From Phlegmacium glaucopus (lineage: Eukaryota > Basidiomycota > Agaricomycetes > Agaricales > Cortinariaceae), in assembly GCA_015039465.1 (NCBI GenBank), contig MU130299.1:397667-461666 (forward strand): a stretch of 64,000 nt of DNA, given 5' to 3'. Numbering within the stretch: the first letter of the stretch is position 1; every line of letters starts with the position of its first letter. The notes beneath the pieces are model-generated. The model was not told the DNA's origin. It searched no databases and worked only from the letters and a program-made list of their open reading frames with translations. Position numbers and translations under genes: made by a program. Below, one piece after another: positions 22,388 through 34,617 of this stretch.

Positions 22388-25300
22388 ATGTCCTCGAATT
22401 GTCCTCCACAACTTCAGCTTAGCCTGCAACCCAGTACAACGTCCTTCAAACGCTCCTTTGAAGAATTTGGGTTTGACCTAGAAAGCCCTGGAGGTGCCAC
22501 AGATGCGGGGGGAAGTGGGGTAAACAATGGCAACGATCGTAACAAAAGGGCTCGTAGTGCAAGCAGCTTTTCTGAAAGTAGCGACTCCATGGACAGCTCT
22601 CATCCCTCTACTATCGCTTCTGGATCGAATGGGTCGAGTCCGTCAAGACATGGAGTAGACGCAGTTTTAAACGAATCCACCACAAGTCCCATTGCGGTTT
22701 TGGATGCCAGTCTGTCTACCCACAGCAATCTAGAACCCCCTAGGTTACCTACACCTGACATACAGGACATTGAAATGCCTGACTATCCTGTTGATGGAGG
22801 TAGTTCAGAGTCATTTGCGGACAGTCTAGCACCTCAAGTTTCGGATCCTGAAGATAGATACCGATTGTCTTTGGACCGTTACAATTCTTTCCACAGTGAA
22901 ATTTCTGTCTTGCGCCCATCCCAATCAATTTCTCCGCTTGAACCCCGATTACCCACTCCTCCCCCGGTTCTGCCGCCTTTATACATTTCTGAAGATCAAA
23001 CTCGGTTGTCGACAAGTACCATTCCATTTCTCCATCCACCTCCCCAATCACATTCGACGACGTCCCATGCGGGCTCATCTTTCGATAACGGAAGTCCATC
23101 AAGTATTCGTACCCAAAGCCCAACAACCAATCGTGATAACTCAATATACGAAGAACAAGGACAAGGACAAGGACGGGAGCACGGCTCTTTATTCCAAAAT
23201 GGTAATGGAAATCTCGTTGACTAAGCCTTGAATATCTCTGAATCTATTATTCGTAGAATTCCAACGAACTCGTGATCCACTAATGTTCTCATTCCCAAGT
23301 AACCGTCTACAATCTCTATCAAACAATACCAGTACTTCCCGTTCAGAACGGCAGGTCATCCCTTCAGGCAGACGTCCAGTTTCCACGTCGAACCCAGCAC
23401 ACTTCCGTGATCATTTGAACTCAGCATTGGAGCATCTGCGATCGTCTTCACCACTTGTACCGGGCCTTGAAGATGTTGGAGAGGAAGCAAACCTATCACA
23501 TTCTCATGTTAACAACCGGATCTCTCGGGCCCTTCCAAACCCTCCCACGTTGCCCCCAATAGTAACGGATACAGATACCGATAATTGGGATCAAAATTCA
23601 CCGCTTGACATCTTTGCTCATGCATCGTCAGGTCTTTCTAGGGATACTCCTTCTCCAACGATAGATTTTGATTCAAGAACATCAACATCAGCTCGCGGCA
23701 ATCTCGACCTGGGGGACCATCCCCTTCCTTCTCCTGGGCTTCATGATCTGCACAACTGGATGGATGCTTCTAGCTCGGGCTCGTCTCATCCGTGGGACGC
23801 CCCTCAAATACCTACTTCCTCCGCTCTCGCAGATTCAAGGCAGGATTCTTCAAATATTGCTAACTATCAAGGAACATTCGCCACAAGTTCTGTTGGGCAG
23901 AGCAGAGCAAGTCATGAAAATACCGCTTCATTACCCCGACACCTTACTTCCTTATCGCCCACTGGCCTGGCGTCTCCACCACCCCGGAGCTGGAGGTTCA
24001 TGCGGATGCCTGATGTTGAGGGCAATCGTCGAGGATTGCCTTCAACGTCCACGTCAACATCGACGTCGACATCGACATCAACCTCAACATCTCGGTCAGA
24101 TTCAGATTCGCAGTTAAATCCAAACTTATCCTCCCTTGGCCTTCCCCCTTTGTCTTTCAATCGTCGTAGTGCGGATGAGGTTGCAGTACGTTCTCTGGAT
24201 CAAGGATTCGATTCCAGGCTGTCTTTCTGTGAGTGACTTTCCTACCTGTTGTAATATCCTACTCTAACACAATGGTTTGGGCAGCGACGCGACCATCACC
24301 ACCTAGGAGGTCTTTGAGTTATGCTGAACGGGCTAGTAATGGGGACCGTGGCCTCACGAACTTTCAAACGAACACCGCTGCAGGCCATGCTGCACCTTCT
24401 CCATCGGCACTTTTAACGGCTACCCTAGAGAGGCTTCGTGCCTCACGCGAGAGTTTTTCAGGATTGCTCGGGCGGACAGTAGATGAGCTTGACGCTGGAG
24501 ACGATGGTTCTGCTGGACCCTATCCAACGTCGCAAGCGACCTCAACTGCGAGATATCCAGAGTCTGAATCACGATTGATTAATAGTTCGACTGTTATGGA
24601 ATCACGGACAGGGTTCAACAATCACAGAGATCTTTACCTCCGACACCGATTACGTGGTTATGGAACCCAGGTGACTCGTCCTGGGGCGTCCAATTCTCTG
24701 GTTAGCGAGAGTGCGGTTGAGGCACGTAGGCGGGCTGATCGTATTGAAGTACTTGAGCGAATGGATGTTGCTGGTCGGGAGGATAGCAGGAATAATGGCG
24801 GTGGTGTTGGTGGTGGAGCTGGAGATTCGTTTGAATCACAAATCAGGACAGCAGAGGCGGATTTGAGAGAAAATGGAATGTCGTCTGTTGGATGGGATCC
24901 TGCACCCCTCAACCATCGACCTCCTGGACCAACCAACGATTTAGAGGCTCGGGAAGACTCACGGGGACTCCCAGAATGGACATGGAATTATGCCGCATGG
25001 AGGCAACCTCCAAACGTAAATCATCGTTCGGGCTATCTGTCGTCCGTGCCTCAACACAATATCCTTCCATTGCCTGGTTTTTCATCTAATGACGATATGG
25101 ACATGATGATCGGGGAATCGATAGGGTTTCGTCCAACTGATTTCACATCAAGATCAGCTTCATCCAACAACAATACGAGAAACAGTAACCACATTCTTCC
25201 ATCTTCTCTGTACGATAACACTGGGTCGTCAAGGGCTACCGGTCGCCCATCCGATTACTTCTGGTTGAATACCTCACGTCCAACCCCTTCAAACCAAAAT

Positions 25301-27622
25301 AGCATGGATATGAGTGTCTCTCCTGACCCACCCTCCCCAGCGCCTGAGACAAACATCTTTGACTCTCGTTATTCTACTATCTCCGATGTGGTTAATTCTA
25401 TCGTAGGCACGCCTCCGTCCACGGGTGGAGGCCAGCGAAGACATTCCACTTCCTCTGACTCGAGCCGCAGTGATGGCGTCCACGAAACACGGTCGAGTCA
25501 ACCTCATTTGGGTAACCCACCATCTCTTCCTCCGCCGGACTTGGGTGGTGTCTTTGACGCAGAGCGCCATGCATCCTCCATAGCGATTTCTGATGAATCT
25601 CCAGAGACCATATTTGTGCATCCGCCGCAGAGACCTCTCAGAGACACTTCTATGATTAGCCAAACTAACCCTCTGTTTATCGATCGTCCGCCATCATCTA
25701 TTCCGATACAGGATGATTCAAACTCTCCCACTGATGTCCGATTTTCTCATGCCGATATTCGACAACGACAGCACGCACTTTTGACGTCTGAGCTTGATGC
25801 GCTCATACAGAGACAACGACGATCACAGTTCGAAGCACGGCGAATAAGTGCCCTCGCGGAGGAAATCAGAGGGATGGTTGGATCATCGGGCGGTAATCCT
25901 GTTACAAACTCTACCAGTACGCAGGCTGTCGCAGATCTGCAACGTTTTTCAGCTCTGGGTCAAAGTCATCGTAATACCACAACCGTGCCTACTGAACGGA
26001 GAAACCACTCCCGTATTGTGCCTTCCGCAGCTGCTAACCCTTCAGAACCGTCATTTGCACGCCTCAATCCTTCTAGTTTCACACCTGGCCCGTTCCGGAA
26101 TACTGTACAGCAACTTTTCGGTGAACGTCGCCATACCCAACGTCGTCCAGATTCATCGTCATCCGTCCCTCCTACCATTCCACCTCTTTCATTTGAAGAT
26201 AACGATCTCTCTTCAATCCATCGGGGGATTCTTCTCAATCAACTCCGCCGACCCGCAGAGACAGCTGAAACTACTAGCGCATCAACCCGAGATATAGTAG
26301 ATGAGAGACTGAGACGTGAGCGAGCAGAAGAAAGACTAAGACTTGAACAACAAGGTATTAGTAGGCGGGTGTCGGATAGGCTTGCAGCAGCAAGAGGCAT
26401 TGCAGCCTCGAGCGAAAGTAATCGTCGACGTGAGCACTCGGACATTCATCGGTATCTTAGGGAGCACACACGGATGGAGGGTTCCAGGCTTGATGATCCC
26501 GAGGCTCCCGTTTCGTCATCAACCCGTAGAAGTGGAGGGGACATCCAAGGGTTAAGCCATGCCATCGATGTACTTCGTCACGATGGTTTGAGTCCAGGGC
26601 GTTCGCAGCAGCTAATTGAACGATTCCGTCGAGAACGAGGAAATGCTCAGACGCGTACTGTAGGCACAGAACCCCAGTCTACGCCTGTTGCCACGAGTAC
26701 CCCTGCTCCGGGGGCGCCAGCAGGTCCACGCTGGCCCGATGGACGGAGATTTTTGCGAGAATCAATCATGCGTCATGAATCTGGACGAACTGGAGACGAG
26801 CAGAGACGATCTGCGTTTTCTTCTGCTGTCGCTGCTCAGCATACTAGCCAAGAGGAGCAACGGGAATCTGAAGAACTGGCAATGTTAGGTCTATCCCATT
26901 CGATGAGAGGACGGCGAGGACGATTCCCACGTGTTCCACCAGAAGTCTTGTATTCTTTCGGAAGACAGGCGAGGAGAGGGGGGACATTTGGTGATTATAT
27001 GGTAAGTGCAAATGGTCTTTCGAGTTGAGCCTATTTTGAATCTAATCATGATGCTAACAGCGCGATGAGGACTTTGATGAATCATATGAAGGCCTGCTGT
27101 CTCTGAGTGCAACGCTTGGAGACGTCAAACCAAGATCGACGCCAGCTTCGATCATTTCTGGGCTAGAGACGGCCCAGTACAAGGATTGGGCTACTCTCGA
27201 AAGCGACCAAAGATGTCCTATCTGCTTAGACGACGTATGTCACTTGCACCCTTTCTTATTCATAGATCCCTTATTAACTACTTTTTACGCTTTTCAGTAC
27301 CAACTAACTGATCAAGTCCTCAAACTTAACAATTGCTCTCATTGGTTACACCGGGATTGTTTACTCGTCAGTATTCCTGTTCTTTTGACTTGATTGTGGA
27401 AAGTAATACGACTTTCATTTTTAGCAATGGCTGCAGGGTGCACGCACCTGTCCTGTTTGTCGAAAGTCTGTTTTCCCGACCTCGCAAGCTTCGTCGTCGC
27501 GTAGGCCACACCCCCGCCACACTCACCAGCATTATCCCTTTGGCCCCAGCACCTCGTGGAGACGAGACCACCCTCCACCTCCTCCCCCACCGCCTGGCGG
27601 GGGTGTACTGGATCCCGTTTAA
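22388..27622 (+). CDS. Very long RING-H2 finger protein, probable E3 ubiquitin ligase
   Basis: Six exons join with closed phases (22388-23201, 23257-24228, 24285-27001, 27061-27234, 27298-27366, 27425-27622) to give 1647 residues. The first 1500 or so are low-complexity and probably disordered, rich in Ser, Arg, Pro and Asn. They include a run of alternating Ser-Thr encoded near 24035-24095. The only folded part I recognise is at the very end: CPICLDDYQ, CSHWLHRDC and TCPVCRKS, a C3-H2-C3 RING-H2 finger split over three exons. The finger would recruit an E2. The tail then runs into a His/Pro-rich end (RRDHPPPPPPPPGGG). The arrangement recalls basidiomycete RING proteins of unknown substrate. 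The start ATG at 22388 is the first in frame. Confidence 0.8.
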
Positions 27623-30164
27623 AATGTGTCACCGGCACTGCTATAGATATTGAAAATCGATGGCGCATACTCTGATCAAGGCTCTGCATACTTTGTTTCA
27701 TTCCTTTATGCTCGGTTTTTCTTGTTCTTGTGGTCTTGCAAGCTTTCTGTCTTGTAATAGTAACTGTTCCTTCCTTCTTCCTTGGTTGCCATCATCTCAC
27801 ATCGCTAACCTCAACCACCTACCCTTGTATTTACTACTCAACGCACTTTCTGTTTATATGCCAATTCTTTTTTTTTTCTTTTTTGATACATAAGTATGTC
27901 GTAAACTATTGGTAGCTTCATCATCATCATTGTCATCATCATTGTCAAAAAATCCCATGTGATTAGAGTATTATCATAAATTATGCTACAGTGTTAGGCT
28001 CAATGAAATATCGTGAGATCTGAGTAGTGATAGGCTTATAACAAGGTAACCGGTTTCGGTGTCCAAGTTTGTTGATCAGGAATTTATGCTGTTGAATCAA
28101 GTAACTTCTGAGGTCTTGCTTATAGGACAGATTATAATCTATAATATGATATCTATCCAAAAGTCGATTTTCATCATTTTTAGAGCCGACCAGAGTGAAA
28201 AGAACTGAGATAGAAAATACGGTCTCATTTGGTGCGAATTTTGTAGTCTGTCACGCCTTGTCACGCTGATAAGACCGGCAACTTGAACTAAAAAGGTTGT
28301 GCCTGGAACTCCCATGTGACAGCCTTTGTTTAACTTTAAATTGTTACGACAACTTTGTTGGTCACTCCTTTTACCCTGGCAAACAATTGGCCTCAGATAT
28401 TCACAAATCCTTGGATTTCAATGGTGTTGCACCTATGATGAATCACTTGTGGGAAGTGAATCCTTCTATGTTCTACATATATATTGATCTTTCTAGAAAT
28501 AAGTGAAGTCCAATATAAACGCCATAATGTTGTCTACTCCTTCAGAGGAGCTTGAGAGGAGGAGCCTTCCTTACTTGATAAACTCGCCATTATATCCTAA
28601 GTCTGGTTCGATGCATACCATCAACGTACACGTTCAAGAGTCTCGGGTTTACGACATCACTTATTCGTCAAGTTTCTGGCATTCGTGCTCGTTGTCAACG
28701 ACGTTGGCGAATTTCTCTGGGGTTGGCCCGACTTTTGAGTTCAGTATGGTCAATAACCCGTCGAAATATTCACAGCAAGCATTAATAGCTACGCCCTGTG
28801 GACGTGAGTGGTATGCTCTCGCTTCGAGCATAGTGCTTGCTTTTTGAATAGTTATAAACGTCGGAGAGGCTACGGGGCGATTGTTTGATAGGGTTTCGTC
28901 GCGATGGGGGGTTCCTATCTGATGTTGGACAAGCCACCACTCCGAAGTCGGTATGTTTTTTTTTTTTTTGATTTCGTGGCGTTATATTCTAAATCCCAGT
29001 CTGAAGGGAGCATTTAAGTCACTCCAGCCTACTCCAGCGATAGGTGTCCTTATTCAAGCCTGTGCATTACTAATAAGTGTTGACAGGATATTTGGTACTC
29101 TGGCGGGACGGGCCATACGCTGGCTGATACTTGCCCACTAACCAATCCATACGTCAAGATCCTTGGACATGTATCGACTATAGACGGAGCCCATTTCCCG
29201 GATATTGTATACAACTGCTCGACAACTCTTTCGAAGCGAAAGCCTCTTTGTCCTTTTTAAAAAGAAATCACCGTGAGTCTAATCCTAATTATGGTTTAGA
29301 TTATCGCATTCCAATATTTCCTCCACGCCTTGTCATTACAGTCTCAAACGAACGCTCTGCGTGCTAATCAATAGTGTTACATGTGAGGTATAACAAATCC
29401 AAGGACAGCCAGGCTGAAATTTCTTCAAGTTTAAACTCGGCTCTGTATCAGCGAACGACCGGAGGTCGTATGCTATTCGCATCTATAAATGTAGGCTTGA
29501 GCGGGGTGGGTGGCGTGCCCGACCCGGTACTTCCTCGAGGTGATGGTTCGTGGAAAGCACTAAACAACAGGCCGAACTTGAACCATTCTTAGTGGATTTA
29601 CTCCAGTCTCCACCTGACCTTCTCCCTACATCAATTCTACCACCTGTTCCCTGTACTCCGTCAGGCTTATTTTTATACACCTCCTGTGCATCAGCAAGCG
29701 GTCCTTCACCCCAGATTCCAGGACGGGAACAATTTAGTCCCAAAAAGGCAGGTTTAATGTATCGCAGATTTAGACATAGGTTCAGGGTCATTTCACGTAT
29801 AGATGACGTATTTTGACCTTAAACCTTCCCCTTGTACGCCGAAATTGATTATTCTCGACATCATTTAAAATTCTGAGTAGACCGATTTACTTTGAATTGG
29901 TGTACAAAGGACCTTTGAGACTGATCACCCTGTAACAACTCGAACAGACATACTTATTATCTAGATATCTTCCTAAGAAGTATACCTAGGACAGGCGGTG
30001 TACAAAGGACCGGTGTGTTAGTGTGGCAGCGTTGGAGTAGCATTTGATGCATGATGCGTGATGACCGGGGATGGGTATTTGAAGGTATTTGACCTGGTCA
30101 TTTGAACCCTTTACTTTTTTTGCACCTGAGGCGAGACGTGTTGGTCATTTCAATGTACTTATTA
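27623..30164. other. Gene-free stretch, 2.5 kb
   Basis: I could not support a gene. Small frames near 28503-28847 and 29550-29816 look vaguely coding but have no motif, no partner exons and no recognisable family. A CATCAT microsatellite lies near 27920-27950. The stretch may hold eroded transposon or gene remains. Confidence 0.4.
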
Positions 30165-30301
30165 CAGTCGACTCTGACATAACCCATACCCCTCTGTGGA
30201 CATCAAAAACTATGGGTTTTCACAGAGTATGGTTTTTAAGAGAGGTGTTATAGGGTACTTCTGGTAGCTGGTGGATGACAAGTATGGGTTATGATAGACT
30301 G
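30165..30301. mobile_element. Short MITE, pogo/Tigger-like (Tc1-mariner), TA target site
   Basis: The ends are inverted repeats: CAGTCGACTCTGACATAACC on the left matches GGTTATGATAGACTG on the right with a small gap. Both ends are flanked by TA (30163-30164 and 30302-30303). Starts of the CAGTCGACTC type and TA duplication are typical of pogo/Tigger-like Tc1-mariner elements. At 137 bases it is non-coding and would depend on a transposase elsewhere. Confidence 0.65.
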
Positions 30302-30878
30302 TATATAATCTAACCAGATGGAATTTGCATTTCATGACAGTTCCGATTCCTCAGGATACGAAATATTTTTTGGTGTTGTGACAAATTAACGCTAGAAGCT
30401 CTTGCCCTTTGAACTTGAAAGCAACCGAAATACGGTTATACACTGAAGCGTTATGACATACAAGTAAACAATATAAATTAGGAGCATAGGCAAAAAAACT
30501 AAAAAGGCTACTAAGAGTTATTGCAAAGAGTTGTCTGCCATTGGCCAACCTTTCTGTCCCCCCCTAGTGTGTTGCACTTAAGTAAGGCTTGTGGATGGAT
30601 ATGGCATCATGCGGTCTGGCGACATAAATCAGCCGATCATTCGAATAAGCTTTGTATGCTAGCCCAAGCGAGTAAGAAACTAGAAACTTCGGAGGTTCCG
30701 TTTATTGACTTAGTACGAGATCTCACCGATCGTTTTATAGCCCTGCCAAAGGGTCAGCTCGCGATCCAATCTGGTACCAGAGCGACTCAGTATAAATAAT
30801 GCGTTGAAAAGTGGTTACACGGTAGCCCCCTTCAAATCCTCAACTTGAACGCGGTCGTATATTCCGATTATCACCACA
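30302..30878. other. Upstream region of the lectin gene
   Basis: No gene seen. The stretch leads directly into the lectin start codon and should hold its promoter. Confidence 0.4.
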
Positions 30879-31546
30879 ATGATGAAGATGCTCCACGCCA
30901 CTTTCCTCTCTCTCATCGTCGCTGGCATCGCATCTGCCCAAGGGCCAACTGCTTCTATTTCGTCTGCCGAGTCCTCCAAATGTTTGAATGTGAAAGGCGC
31001 CAGTTTTAAGGATGGAACGGCTGTTGATATGTTGGTTTACTTTGACTGAACGGAAGTTAATATGACGATAAACAACTAATGGAATTTAATCTTTATTTTT
31101 TAGAAATGATTGCAACAACTCCACCGCACAAACATGGGAGATTTACTCTGGACTTACCGAAGTCATAGTGGCAGGCCCGGATTTGACAACGAAATTTTGT
31201 TTAGATGCTAAAACCGGTCAGTACTTCTCTTTTTGACAGTTTAAATACAAATGTTCTGACTGTCCTTTCTTTCACAGTTGATGAGAGTAGCAAAGTGGTG
31301 ATCTGGGAATGCAACCAAAATCCATGGCAGCAGTGGATTTTCACCGATGATGGCCTTCTCACACTGGCGAACAACACGAGTTAGTCTCTTATCCCTCTAC
31401 TCTAACTGCATCGATTTATTCTCACCTTAACTACCCCAAATTTAGATCTATGCCTCGAAGTGCCGAGTCACTCAAGTGCTAATGGCGTTCAAGTGCAGAC
31501 CTTTGCATGCAATGGTGGTTTGAACCAGGTCTGGAACCTGGTCTAA
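30879..31546 (+). CDS. Secreted ricin-B-type (beta-trefoil) lectin domain protein, with a one-base frame break
   Basis: Single carbohydrate-binding domain protein, likely secreted. Four exons: 30879-31030, 31104-31217, 31278-31379 and 31446-31546. A signal peptide (MLHATFLSLIVAGIASA) is followed by SSKCLNVKGASFKDGTAV. Three QxW motifs that define the trefoil fold come next: QTWEIY, QQWIFTDD and QVWNLV at the very end. Exon 2 should encode FCLDAKT, but the T-rich run near 31196-31204 has one base too many, so the frame slips within this conserved motif. No alternative splice I tried restores it. Removing one base would make all phases close at 155 residues. It is therefore either a very recent pseudogene or a sequencing slip. 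Only the binding domain is present; no catalytic toxin chain is seen. Confidence 0.75.
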
Positions 31547-32152
31547 CTTTAAAACACCTGATTCTTGATTGACTTATTACATCTCCTTTCTTGCTTTCCT
31601 TCTTTCTAAGTACTTACTGAGAACGAGTTAAATAAAAAAAAGGCCCTTGTAATAAATACCTGGTTACTTTTTTGTCGGAAAGAGCAGTGAAATCTTGAAA
31701 TGGTGAGAATGATGATTTTTTATGAAAGGCCATGTCGAGGCAACGTCGACAATGTGCGTAGATCGAAGTTCATGTCGTTGACCAGTAACATGATGGCTTG
31801 CACTTTCCTCGATGTCTGAATGTGGACTTGCACATTGAGTAGTCGACGTCTTCGCAATGAATAAAAGAATTTAGACTTGACAAAATGGGCGATGAAATGC
31901 TAACCTTTTGATATATCTTTGATATTATATTAATACAGATCATCGTTGCAAATTCGTTGAATGATACTCCAAATCGATGGATAGTCATCCTAGTAATATT
32001 ATATTGGCACGGTTCAATCACTGAACGTCTGTAGAGTAAAAATACTTGCGCGCGAATCCAAATGGCGCCTAGCCGCGCCAGTGAGTGGCCATAAATATCA
32101 TGTCAGCCAATAGGCCTTTCAGGAACCTAGCTATTTGTGTCAAGCGCCCACA
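31547..32152. other. Intergenic, no gene supported
   Basis: 3' flanks of the convergent lectin and kinase genes. The minus-strand frame at 31770-32021 has no family resemblance. Confidence 0.4.
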
Positions 32153-34617
32153 TCAATTTCTCTCGTCGTTCGAATAGGTCGTGGGGGTTTCAATGTGGCG
32201 CCAGGGCCAGAGTTCAGTCTCGTCATTCCGTAACGATTCCATAACATTCTCAAATAATACATCACATTTACGATGAACATCGGGAGTGAAGAATGATCGG
32301 TCTTGAGGTTCCTTTGGCTTGTAATCTTTGTAGTACGTCATAAGTTGGGCCCTGAATTTCTCCAGTACAACGACAAGGTACTGGACACTTTTTGGAAAAC
32401 ATAGTGGATCGGAATCGGTAAGTAGGGTTGAGTGGGTGAGTGCAGCACGTCGGCTGAGACGGTCAGCGCCGTTGCTGAATAAAATCTGGCCAAACCTTTT
32501 CACGACTTTTATATGCCTTTGCACGTTAACGTCCCGAAGATTGCTAGCCTTATAATGGCAGAGTAGAAACCAGACGCCTATCCACCAGAGGGATTCAAGG
32601 TCGTGGAGAGGGTTGTGCGAGAACTTCGACATAGGATGGAACATATGCCAAAGATCTTCCACTTCTACCGACATGAAATCATAGATACCCTATAGCGGAA
32701 AATCAAAAACATGGATCAAATATTAGAGGGAGGTCGACTTACGGTGCGAACTTCCTTCGAAGTACCACTTCCATACTCCTTGGCGAATTCTAGATCGTTC
32801 AATTTCGCACGTCCATTGTAAATGATAATATTTCCGGGGCTGACATCTCGGTGTACGTATCCCTTCTTCGTCAAGAAGGCTAGAGCTAAGAGAAAAGTTG
32901 ATATTAGAAGCACTCGCTACAAGATAGAAATAACATTACCCTTAAGGACATCCTGCATAGCCTGCAAGACGAGAGGCAGTTTGATCTGACACAGACGACT
33001 CAAACTATGCAGGGACTCCCCTCTTTCCTTGAAAACCATTCGATAATGAGCCATTGGGCCATATACTAGTACACGAGGTGAAGGTTTTATACAGGTCACG
33101 TTGGGCGCAGTGAGCAAGGATGCCGGCTGAGGGTCAGGGTTCGATCTTTGGAGGAGCTCAAATATGGTGGCCTTGTACATATGGCCGCTTTGCACGATAT
33201 CTTTCGCGCCACGGTCAGGAATATCCAAGTTGGCCAGCCTTTTGCAAGCCGATCGACTATACCATGTGATTTTATCCTCTCCTCTTTGATTGAGATGTTG
33301 TCGGTGCTAATCCGGTAGCCATCCGTAAGGAGATCTTGTGTAAGATCCTGTCTAGCATCAATCGTGACAACGCCATGAAGGAGAACAGTCAAAAACACTG
33401 ATTTCTCGTCTTCAGAAGCACCATCCAAGATTTCGCTCAACATATCCCCCTCTCTGGGGCGATTGGCATCCACCCACGAATCCTTAATCACTACCTTCGA
33501 CACTGGGTTTCCAACGTCGAAAGCCTCATAAACCCGCGTTGCGCGTCCACGTAGGTTGGCCGACAGGTCAGCGATGATATCAATGGTCTCGTAGACCTTC
33601 GTGACGACATTTCCGTGATTATCCTTCCCTTGGATAGTGATCCAGTAGTTCCATCTATCGTTCTTCCAAAATAATTCCATCGTAGGATCATAGCCCAGTT
33701 TCACGACATCGGCATACGCCAATGATGAGATTAGTCGAATCAATTTCGCTGGCTCCTAGAAATCCAACAGAGATGCTTCACTGGTCAATAAATGTGGCAC
33801 AACGAAAGCAAGCGTAGTCTAAAATTCACCTTCATGAAATTAAAACGTTGGGTTACAAATATCATCTGACGACAGCAAAACCAAATCCTCGTATCAGTGT
33901 TCTCGATGGTGACGCCAAAAGCGAATCTACGTCGACGATCGACACCCATCATATGATGTAAGCTCCATAATATTTTCAAGACGTTCTGAAGATCAATAAG
34001 TGGACAAATTAATTTGAGAATAAGCCGGGGGGACATACACTGTTGCGATCTTTTTTCCTATTCTGTTTCTTGTATTCTTCTATATATGCAATATTAAACC
34101 AGTTATATTCACCCTTGTCCTGAGATGGATAACCGCATTGAGAAGTGTGAATTGGATGACTGCTGTTGAGTTGACCGCAACTATCGGGGCGACTTCTGCT
34201 GTTCGTTTCGGATATAGGAGCGATGTCAGGACAGGTGCCCAAGTCCAATGTAGGAGCGCGAGAATGCTCAACCTCAAACTTGGTCGAGGTAATGATATTT
34301 TGATAAATCGTTTGCATTTTCAAAAACACCTTTTGCTTGTTGTCTTTGGAATTCTTGGGCAACGCGTCAATGAAAAATTTCCAACCAGCATCAAGCAAAA
34401 TGCCTTTCCGTCTGAGATCATGCATTGTACATTCAAGGTTTACACCCGAATTTGGGACAATGTGATCCAACATAAAGTCGACGGTGACCTCCGGAACATT
34501 GCCCAAGTGGGTGAAGACGGCAAATCTTTGGTCCTGAAGAGTGCCGTTGATAAAAACCCCTTTTGCAGCTAAATTCTGCTTCAGAGGAGCGCCCGTTAAG
34601 CTTTGTGATTGAGACAT
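32153..34617 (-). CDS. FunK1-type fungal protein kinase
   Basis: Member of the FunK1 kinase family expanded in multicellular basidiomycetes; biological targets are unknown. Exons run from MSQSQSLTGAPLKQN at 34617 to a stop at 32153. FunK1 marks in order: HHMMGVDRRRRFAFGVTIEN, RIWFCCRQ, FNFMKEPAKLIR, and a lysine region VSKVVIKDSWVD. Then come the HYRMVFKERGESLHSLS stretch, the catalytic loop YVHRDVSPGN, and DLEFAK where ordinary kinases have DFG; DLE is normal in this family. The segment DFMSVEVEDLWHMFHPM, then HDLESLWWIGVWFL, follows. Around 33240-33300 I cannot connect the exons cleanly: the frame that ends NISIKEERIK and the one that continues KITWYSRSACKRL differ. It needs a weak, about 105-base intron (GTTGTC...GGAGAG) or contains a frame error. 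Confidence 0.8.

Noticed and set aside
33130..33150. tRNA B-box-like GGTTCGATC
   Set aside because: Lies inside the kinase coding sequence and has no A box or cloverleaf. No tRNA or rRNA gene was found in the window.
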